64,000 nt of DNA from G965197555 sp965197555 (lineage in GTDB: Bacteria; Chloroflexota; Dehalococcoidia; Lucifugimonadales; UBA3495), in assembly GCA_965197555.1 (NCBI GenBank), contig OZ240213.1:62001-126000 (forward strand), read 5' to 3'. Below, piece by piece: positions 1 through 7,607 of this stretch (the first letter of the stretch is position 1; the number at the start of each line of letters is the position of its first letter). The notes under the pieces were generated by a model. The model saw only the letters and a program-made list of their open reading frames with translations, was not told where the DNA came from and did no database searches. The translations under genes and the position numbers were made by a program.

Positions 1-1
1 T

Positions 2-655
2 GAGATAAAGATGGATGCTTGGCCGGTCACCCAAGCGAAGGATGCGTTCGACTGGTCCGGTGGGCTAGAGGATGACTTTATCGAGCAGCTAAGGCCGGTA
101 TGCCAAGACTACATGGACAAGGCCGAAGGCTATAGAGAGCGTGGCAAGCCCATCACTCAACCAGTGATGGAGGTGGTATCTGAGCCCCTTAGAAAGGTCT
201 TCTCTGACCAGAGGTTCGGCAATGCAGTGCATGAGGAGATCAGGCTGCCTGATCCTCCGAAGACCGAGGAGGCGGAGCGGGCCGACACTGAAATGATACG
301 AACCGCTAGCAACGGTCCAGTCTCGTATCGCCTTGAGGTCGGGACAGAGGTCTGGCTCTTCAGACTCCACTGGCAAGACCAACTCAGTGAAGCCCATTGG
401 ATGCAGGTGAGCGTTCCCCGTGAGAACGAGATAGATGTCTTTCTCAACACCGCCCACCCCTTCCTTGCGCCCTACCTAGACAACAGAGACTCACTTGCCT
501 TACTTCAGAAGTTCGTCCTATCCCTGGCGTTGGCCGAGCGTATGGCTCTTCAAATCTCTTCAAATGGACTCGTAAGCCCCAGTGACTTTCGTATGTACAT
601 GAACAAAGTGCTCAGGCGGGCAGGCGAGATTGAGGTCGAGTATGGTCGAGCCTAG
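2..655 (+). CDS. GHKL (MutL/MORC-like) ATPase, C-terminal part, cut by window edge
   Basis: The reading frame is open from the first bases, so this is probably the tail of a longer protein; an internal ATG lies at 11. About 217 residues are visible. The C-terminal half (a Val-Gly-x-Glu-x-Trp strand, then a 'NTAHPFLAPYLD' stretch, then a helical 'LALAERMAL' segment) matches my memory of the end of the GHKL ATPases encoded next to Z1 helicases in MutL-homologue restriction-modification systems. The ATPase motifs themselves lie outside the window. The gene overlaps the Z1 gene by 14 bp, which supports a single operon. The expected role is an ATP-driven clamp or motor subunit of a restriction system. 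The family call rests on the tail plus gene order, so it is moderately certain. Confidence 0.6.
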   Translation, partial: EIKMDAWPVTQAKDAFDWSGGLEDDFIEQLRPVCQDYMDKAEGYRERGKPITQPVMEVVSEPLRKVFSDQRFGNAVHEEIRLPDPPKTEEAERADTEMIRTASNGPVSYRLEVGTEVWLFRLHWQDQLSEAHWMQVSVPRENEIDVFLNTAHPFLAPYLDNRDSLALLQKFVLSLALAERMALQISSNGLVSPSDFRMYMNKVLRRAGEIEVEYGRA

Positions 656-2792
656 CCAGACTATTGGTATCGATCCCTTGTCGACGGCAACGGAGTTGTG
701 GGGACCTTCTATCGATGGCGAGGAAATCCGACGCCTTAGGAGCCGATACCAAGAGCGTGTCAGCGAAGACGAGTGGGACGACGTTGTAGAAACTGCCGCG
801 TCGATTCTGGGTAGATGCCCTACTCCGACCGACAACGACCGGAGAGTCACTGGACTGGCGCTTGGTAAGGTTCAGAGTGGCAAGACTCTCTCCTACACAT
901 CCCTTATTGCCTTGGGCATAGACAATGGCTACCGAGTGACAGTGGTGCTGGCCGGCACGAAGAACCCGTTGTTGGAGCAGAATTTCACACGGCTGTACAA
1001 CGACCTAGAAGCCAGACGCCCGAACCTAACACCCTTCAGGAACCCAATCCCTCAAGATGCTGAGGTTATTAGAAGCGTGCTCCATGGCGGTGGTCATGCC
1101 CTGATTGTAGTGCTGAAGAACCGCAAGCGGCTTGAAGACGCCAGGCGTGTCCTGGCAACCCCAGAGATCAGGGGTTTCCCAACGCTCATCATCGATGACG
1201 AGGGAGACGAAGCATCCCTCAACACCCAGTTCCGCCGAGGGAGACGGTCTGCGATTTACGAGAGCATCCTAAGGCTAAGGGGTGCGCTCCGAATCCACGC
1301 CTATGTGGCGTATACCGCAACTCCCCAGGCGAACCTTCTGATATCAGGAATCGATGGACTCTCACCTGACTTTGGCGTTCTTGTTGAGCCAGGACAGGGA
1401 TACTGTGGCGGAGCGACCTTCTTTGGCTCAGATCGCGATCGATACGTGAGACCCGTGCCTTTGGCGGAGTCCGAGGAGGAGCAGGTCTGGGGAATACCAA
1501 ATGGCCTTAGGCAGGCCATGGCAACCTTTCTTGTCGGGGGCGCCATCCGACACCTGCGCGAGTCCAATGCATGGCACTCGATGCTTATTCACAACAGCAA
1601 CTTACGTGCCGACCACGAGACACTTCAGACAGCAATCCGAAATCTCGTTGAGCTTTGGCGCGAAAGCCTTGGCCTGCCGGATGATGATCCCGCCACGCAT
1701 GAGTCGATGGCACTGATGCGGGCGGCCTACGACGACTTGTGCTCCACGGTACATGATCCCCCGACTTGGGAAATGGTTCGTCGGCAACTGCGTGATGAGG
1801 TCTGGCTCGTCGAGGTGTGGATGGTCAATAGCTTGCCTTTGGGACGCGACCCCATTGGGACGCCATTCAGGCTAAAGAACAACATCCTCGTCGGAGGCAA
1901 CATGCTTGGCCGAGGAGTAACCATCGAGGGCCTCGCGGTCACGTACATCACTCGCCGAGCTAAGAACGAGACAAACGCCGACACCATGGAGCAGCGAGCG
2001 CGATGGTTTGGCTACAAGAGAGACTATCTTGATGTTTGCCGTATATTCGTAACGGCTCAGCTTCGAGATGACTACACCGAGCTCTTGAGGCACGAGGACG
2101 ACTTTTGGGAAGCTCTCCGCCGTAACCAACGGCAGCGACTGTCTATCCGTGAGTGGCCTCGCATGCTCTCGCTGGATATGAACATGAGCCTCAAGCCGAC
2201 CAGGTCAAACGTAGCGAGCTATCGGCGATTTAGAGGCGGCGGCTGGGACATACAGAATCGCCTCATAGAGAATGAGACCGTAGCTGAGCGCAACGTTCGG
2301 AATGTAAGGGCGTTCTTTGCCCAGCGCGAGGGGGCTACCGTCAAGCGGTTTGGAAACGTTGAACACCTTGTCGTCGATGACTGTCCGACTGAGGAAGCGA
2401 TATCGCAACTGCTAGCCAACATCGAAGCAGACGGGACCGACTGGGACTCATCCTATACGAGTGAGTACTTGGCACGCCTGTTGCTATCTGGGGTGCTCCC
2501 ATCTCTCGACGTTGTACTGATGTCGAGCGGCCAGATACGAGAGCGAACCAAGCGGCAGGGGCGAATCAACCCCATGCAGGGTCGCACGCCGGGTCGGGAC
2601 CCTTCTGATCCAGCCTACTACCCCGGGGACGAGAATATCCACGAGGGGCGGGTACAGCTTCAGGTACACGTGATTAGAGTTCGTGGTGATGGACTAGATC
2701 ACCCCGTCGAGACCACAGCACTAGCCCTCTTTGTGCCGAGCGACGATCCGCGCTTTGACCTCCGATATGTTGTCCGGGATGACAGTCCATGA
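642..2792 (+). CDS. Z1 domain superfamily II helicase-like ATPase
   Basis: This 716-residue protein has the signature motifs of the Z1 family. They are a Walker A of the form GKVQSGKT (about residues 75-82), a Walker B 'IIDDEGD' (about 182-188), a motif III 'TATPQA' (about 225), and a motif VI 'QRARWFGYK' (about 450). I chose the ATG at 642 over the TTG at 630 because a GAGG sequence sits about 6 bases upstream. The gene overlaps the preceding GHKL gene by 14 bp and the next gene by 4 bp (ATGA). Z1 proteins are known partners of MutL-like ATPases, PD-(D/E)XK nucleases and cytosine methylases in restriction systems. There the helicase is thought to translocate or remodel DNA for the nuclease. 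The protein looks intact. Confidence 0.9.
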   Translation: MVEPSQTIGIDPLSTATELWGPSIDGEEIRRLRSRYQERVSEDEWDDVVETAASILGRCPTPTDNDRRVTGLALGKVQSGKTLSYTSLIALGIDNGYRVTVVLAGTKNPLLEQNFTRLYNDLEARRPNLTPFRNPIPQDAEVIRSVLHGGGHALIVVLKNRKRLEDARRVLATPEIRGFPTLIIDDEGDEASLNTQFRRGRRSAIYESILRLRGALRIHAYVAYTATPQANLLISGIDGLSPDFGVLVEPGQGYCGGATFFGSDRDRYVRPVPLAESEEEQVWGIPNGLRQAMATFLVGGAIRHLRESNAWHSMLIHNSNLRADHETLQTAIRNLVELWRESLGLPDDDPATHESMALMRAAYDDLCSTVHDPPTWEMVRRQLRDEVWLVEVWMVNSLPLGRDPIGTPFRLKNNILVGGNMLGRGVTIEGLAVTYITRRAKNETNADTMEQRARWFGYKRDYLDVCRIFVTAQLRDDYTELLRHEDDFWEALRRNQRQRLSIREWPRMLSLDMNMSLKPTRSNVASYRRFRGGGWDIQNRLIENETVAERNVRNVRAFFAQREGATVKRFGNVEHLVVDDCPTEEAISQLLANIEADGTDWDSSYTSEYLARLLLSGVLPSLDVVLMSSGQIRERTKRQGRINPMQGRTPGRDPSDPAYYPGDENIHEGRVQLQVHVIRVRGDGLDHPVETTALALFVPSDDPRFDLRYVVRDDSP

Positions 2793-3781
2793 GCCTCGCC
2801 GCGCTTTTCTCAGAGTTGAAGGACAGGCCATCTGGCCATGCCTTTACTGTAGCTCCAGTACCAGGAAATCAGGATGTTCTCCTTGGTATCGATACGACGG
2901 GTCACCCAGTTCTCTTTGTGCTGGCTGAAGCAGGGGCTGTTGAGCCTCCCCTGCGTACAGACAAAATCTCTCTTCATATTGGGCAAAGCTACAGCTTGGC
3001 GGGTATTGGTGACTCCCGCAGCGTCGAACTACTGCACGCTCTGCGATGTGAAACCTCTGCGTCGGCAGATGTGGAGACCTTTCTCCTGCTTGCAGGGGCC
3101 TTCCTAGCACGCCAGGAGGCTGGCGGAGCGAACCGACAATCTCTAACGTCGTTCTTTCGCTCTATGGTCCGACTATTCGCAGTTACGCCGGCCAAGGATC
3201 TCCAGGCAGAGCGACGCGGCCTGTGGGGTGAGCTGTTCATGATGAGCCATGTGCGGGGCTTTCGGTTCTGGGCACCCTTCTGGCACAGCGAAGTTACGCG
3301 ACGCTTCGACTTCTCTTGCGGACGCAATCGAGTCGAAGTGAAGATCACGACACGACCAGAGCGCACTCATCACTTCTCCCATAGGCAGATATATGCCATC
3401 GAAGGAGAAGAGATCATTGTCGCATCCATAATTGCGACAGAGGATGACTCTGGCCTTAGCCTACGTCAACTCATCGCAGACTGTAGGGGTGCTCTTCTCG
3501 GAACGCCCGATTATCTGAAGTTGGAAAAAGCAGTACGTCGGGCCGGTATGGAGTACTCAACAGAGCCTGGTCCCGTAATCGGCGCCGCCGAAGCAGAGGA
3601 AAGCCTCGCCTGGTTCCGTTCGAGGGATGTCCCCCACTTTCTGGTGCCGGAGCCCCCAGGCGTCACGGAGACCCGCTACAGAGTGGATCTGTCTACAGCA
3701 CCACGGATTGCGACGGTGGAGCTTGACGAGCGGCTGCGCTTATGGTCCCTAGAGCTTTTGCCTACAGCAGTAAGCAGGTGA
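2789..3781 (+). CDS. PD-(D/E)XK motif protein, DUF4420 family
   Basis: A 330-residue protein that typically accompanies Z1 helicases. The nuclease core is visible: a helix with 'GLWGELFMM' (about residues 144-152) supplying the first acidic residue, then 'RFDFSCG' (Asp near 173), then 'VEVKITT' (Glu-x-Lys near 182-184). Together these give the E-D-ExK arrangement of restriction-like endonucleases. It starts inside the Z1 stop codon (ATGA overlap) and is therefore translationally coupled. The inferred role is the DNA-cutting subunit of the MutL/Z1 restriction system. The active-site residues are present, so it is probably active. Confidence 0.85.
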   Translation: MSLAALFSELKDRPSGHAFTVAPVPGNQDVLLGIDTTGHPVLFVLAEAGAVEPPLRTDKISLHIGQSYSLAGIGDSRSVELLHALRCETSASADVETFLLLAGAFLARQEAGGANRQSLTSFFRSMVRLFAVTPAKDLQAERRGLWGELFMMSHVRGFRFWAPFWHSEVTRRFDFSCGRNRVEVKITTRPERTHHFSHRQIYAIEGEEIIVASIIATEDDSGLSLRQLIADCRGALLGTPDYLKLEKAVRRAGMEYSTEPGPVIGAAEAEESLAWFRSRDVPHFLVPEPPGVTETRYRVDLSTAPRIATVELDERLRLWSLELLPTAVSR

Positions 3782-4491
3782 GCGCGGTGCTTCAACTAGA
3801 TCGACAGGCGAAGACTGGCCGTAAGCGGAGGGTTAGCCAAGAACTCGCAACCTCTGTTGTGAGTTGGTTTCACTGTAATGGACGGGACTTCCCTTGGCGA
3901 GACACCAGGAACCCGTTCCACATCCTCATAGCTGAGGTCTTGCTACGCCAGACCCAGGCGAACAGAGTGGTCGGTCCATACGTCCACCTCGTTACCACCT
4001 ACCCTGATCCTGCTTCTCTAGCCGAGGCCGATGTCGATGGTCTTCGTCAGTGGTTTAGGCCCCTCGGTCTAGTTCGGCGTGCGGATAGGCTCGTCGAGTG
4101 CGCGCATCGTCTGCTGCGAGACTACGGAGGGCAGGTGCCACGAGACCTACGGGACCTGCAATCGCTCCCAGGTATCGGGAGATACAGCGCCCGAGCGACT
4201 TTGTGCATGGCCTTCAATTATCCACTGCCCATGATCGACGGGGGATCGGGGCGGGTCCTTCGGCGCGTTCTCGGACTCTCAGACTCTGGTCCGGCATACT
4301 CCGACGTTCGCCTTGCGGAGATCGCCGAGAGAATTCTCCCATACAGTCATCCACGAGAGTTCAACCTGGGCCTCATCGATATAGGGGCGGCCTACTGTCA
4401 CCCAAGAACGCCAGACTGTTCTGAGTGTCTTCTATTGCAGGTCTGCATAGTCGGCTCACGTAGAGTCAGCATCCAAAATTCACGAGTCTGA
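3778..4491 (+). CDS. HhH-GPD DNA glycosylase, Mig-type thymine-DNA (T:G) glycosylase candidate
   Basis: A 237-residue endonuclease III/MutY-fold protein. The helix-hairpin-helix reads 'LPGIGRYSA' (residues 130-138) and the catalytic Asp is D154 in 'MIDGGSGRV'. A 4Fe-4S cluster motif C-x6-C-x2-C-x5-C closes the protein. The residue after GxGR is Tyr136, exactly 18 before the Asp. This matches the Tyr126/Asp144 pair of Mig.Mth thymine-DNA glycosylase, not the Lys of EndoIII or the Ser of MutY. MutY-like Glu53 is also present. Mig.Mth repairs T:G mismatches formed by deamination of 5-methylcytosine at restriction-methylase sites. I chose GTG at 3778 because it overlaps the previous stop (GTGA); an ATG at 3742 is the alternative. 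Adenine glycosylase activity cannot be excluded. Confidence 0.8.
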   Translation: MSAVLQLDRQAKTGRKRRVSQELATSVVSWFHCNGRDFPWRDTRNPFHILIAEVLLRQTQANRVVGPYVHLVTTYPDPASLAEADVDGLRQWFRPLGLVRRADRLVECAHRLLRDYGGQVPRDLRDLQSLPGIGRYSARATLCMAFNYPLPMIDGGSGRVLRRVLGLSDSGPAYSDVRLAEIAERILPYSHPREFNLGLIDIGAAYCHPRTPDCSECLLLQVCIVGSRRVSIQNSRV

Positions 4492-4599
4492 ACGCAAATG
4501 GATCGCCAACCAATACAAACTGACCCGATCGAACGAACCGAGGGTAGACCTCAACAAATGTCGGCAAGACAATTGATCTCATAAATCGAGGTAAAGACC

Positions 4600-5739
4600 A
4601 TGCCTCTATCTCACACAATCGAGTTTGTCACTCTGGAGGAACTCTCCTTAGACCCCCGCAACCCTAGATTAGGCCTTGCGCGTACTGAACCATTGGTTAC
4701 TCAGGAGCGCGTCTTGGAGCTAATGCGGGGTTGGAACCTCGAGGAGTTAGCTGTCTCATTTCTTGAGAACGGCTTCTGGCCACAAGAGGCTGTCATTGTC
4801 GTGAAAGAGGAGTTGTACGGTCAACCCGACACTCTACCCGACACTCTAGTGGTGGTGGAGGGTAATCGTCGAATTGCCGCCTTGAAATACCTTAAGCAAG
4901 CGTTAGGGGGCAGTCCACCGTCGAGGACCTGGCGTACGTTGGTAGAAGGCGCCACTCCCAATAGTGAACTATTTGCGAGAATTCCTTACATCCTTGCCGA
5001 CTCGCGTGCGGAAGTCACTGCTTACCTTGGCTTCAGACACGTAACGGGAATAAAACAATGGGACCCGACTCAGAAGGCTGAATTCATAGCCAGCATGATA
5101 GATGACCTGGGCATGCCGTACGAAACTGTTCGTAGGCAAATAGGAATGCAGACGGATACGGTGCGTAGAAACTATATCGCCTACCGCATGCTCAAGCAGA
5201 TGGACACATTGGACATAGAGGTCTCGGAGCAGGGAGTTGAGAAGAGATTCAGTGTGCTCTTCCTGTCCCTTCGAGAAGAGGGTGTTCGGTCCTTTCTAGG
5301 TATAGACATAAGAGCTGAGCCTGAAAAGGCCAAGACCCCCGTACCACAAGCAATGATTGACAACTTGCCAGACTTTGCGGGATGGCTGTTCGGTACCGAC
5401 GACCAGCGTCCGCTCTTTACTGATTCCCGGTACGTAGGTAGTTTCGCCCGTATCCTGACTAATGCAGAGGCTGTCGATTATCTCAGGTCATCAGTTATAC
5501 CCAGCTTTGATGTAGCTCTGCAAAAAGCTGGAGTTGAGGATGAGGACATTGAGAATCAACTCAAAGAGGCCAGCATTCAAATGGAACTGGCCTTGAGCAG
5601 AGTGCATTTGTATCTAGATTATGAACCGATCCGAATAGCTATGTTACGACTTGCGCGCAACGCCAAGGAGCTTGTGTCTAAGTTTCCATCCATCGCTGAC
5701 GAGATTGGCCTGCGGAAAGGTGGAGGCATCGATGCTTAG
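4600..5739 (+). CDS. ParB/Srx-fold N-terminal domain protein
   Basis: A 379-residue protein whose first ~120 residues form a ParB/sulfiredoxin-like domain. It has 'DPRNPRLG' near residue 18 and the diagnostic 'VVEGNRRIAALKYL' near residue 85, in which the GNRR box is the nucleotide-binding/catalytic element of this fold. A helix-turn-helix-like segment follows ('VRRQIGMQTDTVRRNYIAYRML', about 170-192). It is not chromosomal parB: there is no parA or parS context and the C-terminus differs. ParB-like domains of this kind occur in defence and DNA-modification loci. The gene overlaps the next one by 8 bp, so the two form an operon. Function is inferred only. Confidence 0.7.
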   Translation: MPLSHTIEFVTLEELSLDPRNPRLGLARTEPLVTQERVLELMRGWNLEELAVSFLENGFWPQEAVIVVKEELYGQPDTLPDTLVVVEGNRRIAALKYLKQALGGSPPSRTWRTLVEGATPNSELFARIPYILADSRAEVTAYLGFRHVTGIKQWDPTQKAEFIASMIDDLGMPYETVRRQIGMQTDTVRRNYIAYRMLKQMDTLDIEVSEQGVEKRFSVLFLSLREEGVRSFLGIDIRAEPEKAKTPVPQAMIDNLPDFAGWLFGTDDQRPLFTDSRYVGSFARILTNAEAVDYLRSSVIPSFDVALQKAGVEDEDIENQLKEASIQMELALSRVHLYLDYEPIRIAMLRLARNAKELVSKFPSIADEIGLRKGGGIDA

Positions 5740-6655
5740 CCACCCCATTGGCTTCCTTCGATCCATACGTGAGCGCAACATTGAGGATTCTCTGTTCCTT
5801 GACTGGCTGGAGGCGACCAGCATGTTTTTAGAGGAAGAACTCTCCCAAACTGATGTCGTCGATCATCTGGTCCAGGAACAAATCTTTGAAGAACGAGACA
5901 GTGCGTCCGAGTTTGTGCTGGCCGCATGGTCTGCTCTAGAGCGGCGCTTGTCCTGGCTAGGATCATACATACCCATTGTCTTCAAGGACAGGTGGATGGT
6001 CAGACAGTTGGACTGGCTAAGTGTTCCCGCCTATAGCTACTGCTTGGTCGTATCCCTCGGTTCCAGATACGAAGATTGGCATACCACCTTTGGGCCCAAC
6101 TACGTTGAGCAGGGCAGGTTGTTTGAGTCGATAACGAGAGCAGCGATGGAGGCACGGTTTCGCGGGTGGAGGTTCCTTCAGACTGGGTGGAGCCGAGACA
6201 ACACCTCCAAGCTCGCCGCAGTTATCGATGACCTGATATCGGCCATTGACGAACGGAAGGGAAACCCCGACGAATATCTCGACCAAGACGCTAAGGATGC
6301 AGGAGTCGATCTGGTATGGCATCTTCGATTCGCTGATGCCAGAGGTGGTGCGCCGATATACCTTGCTCAATGCGCCAGCGGCAAGAACTGGGTCGAAAAG
6401 GTTAACGAGCCCAACATCAAGGAGTGGACTAAGATAGTCGATTTTGCGGTCCCACCCAGTAAGGCATTCTCCCTTCCTTTTTCCCTTAGTGAAAGGGAAT
6501 TGCGTCGCCAAAGTAACCGAGCCGGTGGACTAATGGTCGATAGGTACAGGCTTCTTGCACAGGATGGCTCAGAGAGTACCTGGATTCCTTGCTCCTTACG
6601 CCGTGAGTTGATTGACTGGCTTGATCAGAGGATAAGTTGGATCATAAGCAAATAA
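5732..6655 (+). CDS. Putative restriction-like nuclease paired with the ParB-like gene
   Basis: A 307-residue protein starting at the ATG at 5732, preceded by a strong AAAGGTGGAGG ribosome-binding site. The same frame stays open upstream to 5651 but that extension overlaps the ParB gene and is unlikely. The central part has Glu132 and Glu140 on a helix, Asp193 in 'GVDLVWHLRF', and 'QCASGKNW' (213-220). This acidic-acidic-Q/K order resembles divergent PD-(D/E)XK nucleases. I cannot name a family with confidence. Its 8-bp overlap with the ParB-like gene indicates that the two products work together, perhaps as a two-gene defence module. A non-nuclease function remains possible. Confidence 0.5.
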   Translation: MLSHPIGFLRSIRERNIEDSLFLDWLEATSMFLEEELSQTDVVDHLVQEQIFEERDSASEFVLAAWSALERRLSWLGSYIPIVFKDRWMVRQLDWLSVPAYSYCLVVSLGSRYEDWHTTFGPNYVEQGRLFESITRAAMEARFRGWRFLQTGWSRDNTSKLAAVIDDLISAIDERKGNPDEYLDQDAKDAGVDLVWHLRFADARGGAPIYLAQCASGKNWVEKVNEPNIKEWTKIVDFAVPPSKAFSLPFSLSERELRRQSNRAGGLMVDRYRLLAQDGSESTWIPCSLRRELIDWLDQRISWIISK

Positions 6656-7607
6656 GAGACACGCTATGACCTTCGTTCAGCAGTTCGATCCTGTCCCACA
6701 ATTCTGGCATTTTAGGGGGAAGTACAGGCCCCGGGTCAAGAGGCAATTGGAAGGCGCTTGTGCCCTCGGAGTCCAGGTGGCATTAGGGAACGGTGGGATA
6801 CCCAATTGTCCTGGCAAGCTGACCGGCTGCGGTCTCCCGCAGCCGTCGGTGCCCGGCCTTTTCCCTTTTGTCTTCCATACCGAGGTTCGCCCCCGAACGG
6901 TGGGACAATGTCCGCCCGTCTTTCCCCTGACGTTTGGGGGCCATCGGGCGCCCGATCTTCGTTGTCCTGCCGGATATGAGACTGATAGCGAGTTCTCGCC
7001 TTACCACGTTCACAACAATGTGATAACCACACAATTTGTAAGTTGGACTGCATTGACTGAAATATTACAATCACGCGCACTCTGAGAGCATTTTCTCGCG
7101 TGGAGAATAAGGCTCGTGTGGCTGTCATCCACCGGGTACCGGTGGTTCGTGTCCTGCGACCCCTATGGCCGGTCAGGGTGCGGATCTATTGCCATCAGCG
7201 AGGATCGTGGCGTCCGGCTATGCGCTGAGTAATCCCCTCGGAGTGTTGAAACTGCTCGGTGTACTTGAACCAACGAAGAGACCTAAACGCGACAAGGAAA
7301 ACAACTTGGGTTGTTGGGAGAGACCGTTACCCATTGTACCGGCGGAGGGAAACGAGTTTACCAATGAACCTATCGGCGACTAAAACTGCATCGCTTGCGC
7401 CGCCGGGGAATTCGACCGTTGGAGCGGTCGCGTAGAAAGAGCCAATCATCGTTGGCCAGAACAAGCCAGCCGTACGTCTTATGGTGGCCTGTCAGCCCGT
7501 TGGTGTACCGCCCAAGGGTTTGCCGGGCCGGTGCTAGGTAGTGGCCATTTCATGTGCTGCTGTAATGCTATGTCAGCCACCGGCACTGAGTTAAACGGAG
7601 CCAAACA
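6656..7607. other. 952-bp intergenic stretch without a convincing gene
   Basis: Several ORFs of 70-140 codons occur on both strands, but none has a recognisable domain, a good ribosome-binding site or protein-like composition. The stretch holds two perfect hairpins, at 6824-6845 and 7129-7145 (CCACCGG-GTA-CCGGTGG). It may be a decayed spacer between two defence modules. I see no tRNA in it. Confidence 0.5.
6824..6845. other. Perfect 9-bp hairpin
   Basis: CGGCTGCGG and CCGCAGCCG are separated by TCTC. There is no T-run directly after it on either strand, so it is not a clear rho-independent terminator. It lies 170 bp after the nuclease-like gene. Confidence 0.5.

Noticed and set aside
4600..5739. 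Chromosomal partition gene parB
   Set aside because: No parA, no parS-like sites and no origin context; only the N-terminal fold is shared.
6666..7085. 139-codon ORF after the ParB/nuclease pair
   Set aside because: Composition rich in Pro and Gly, no domain, and equally long ORFs overlap on the other strand; it looks non-coding.
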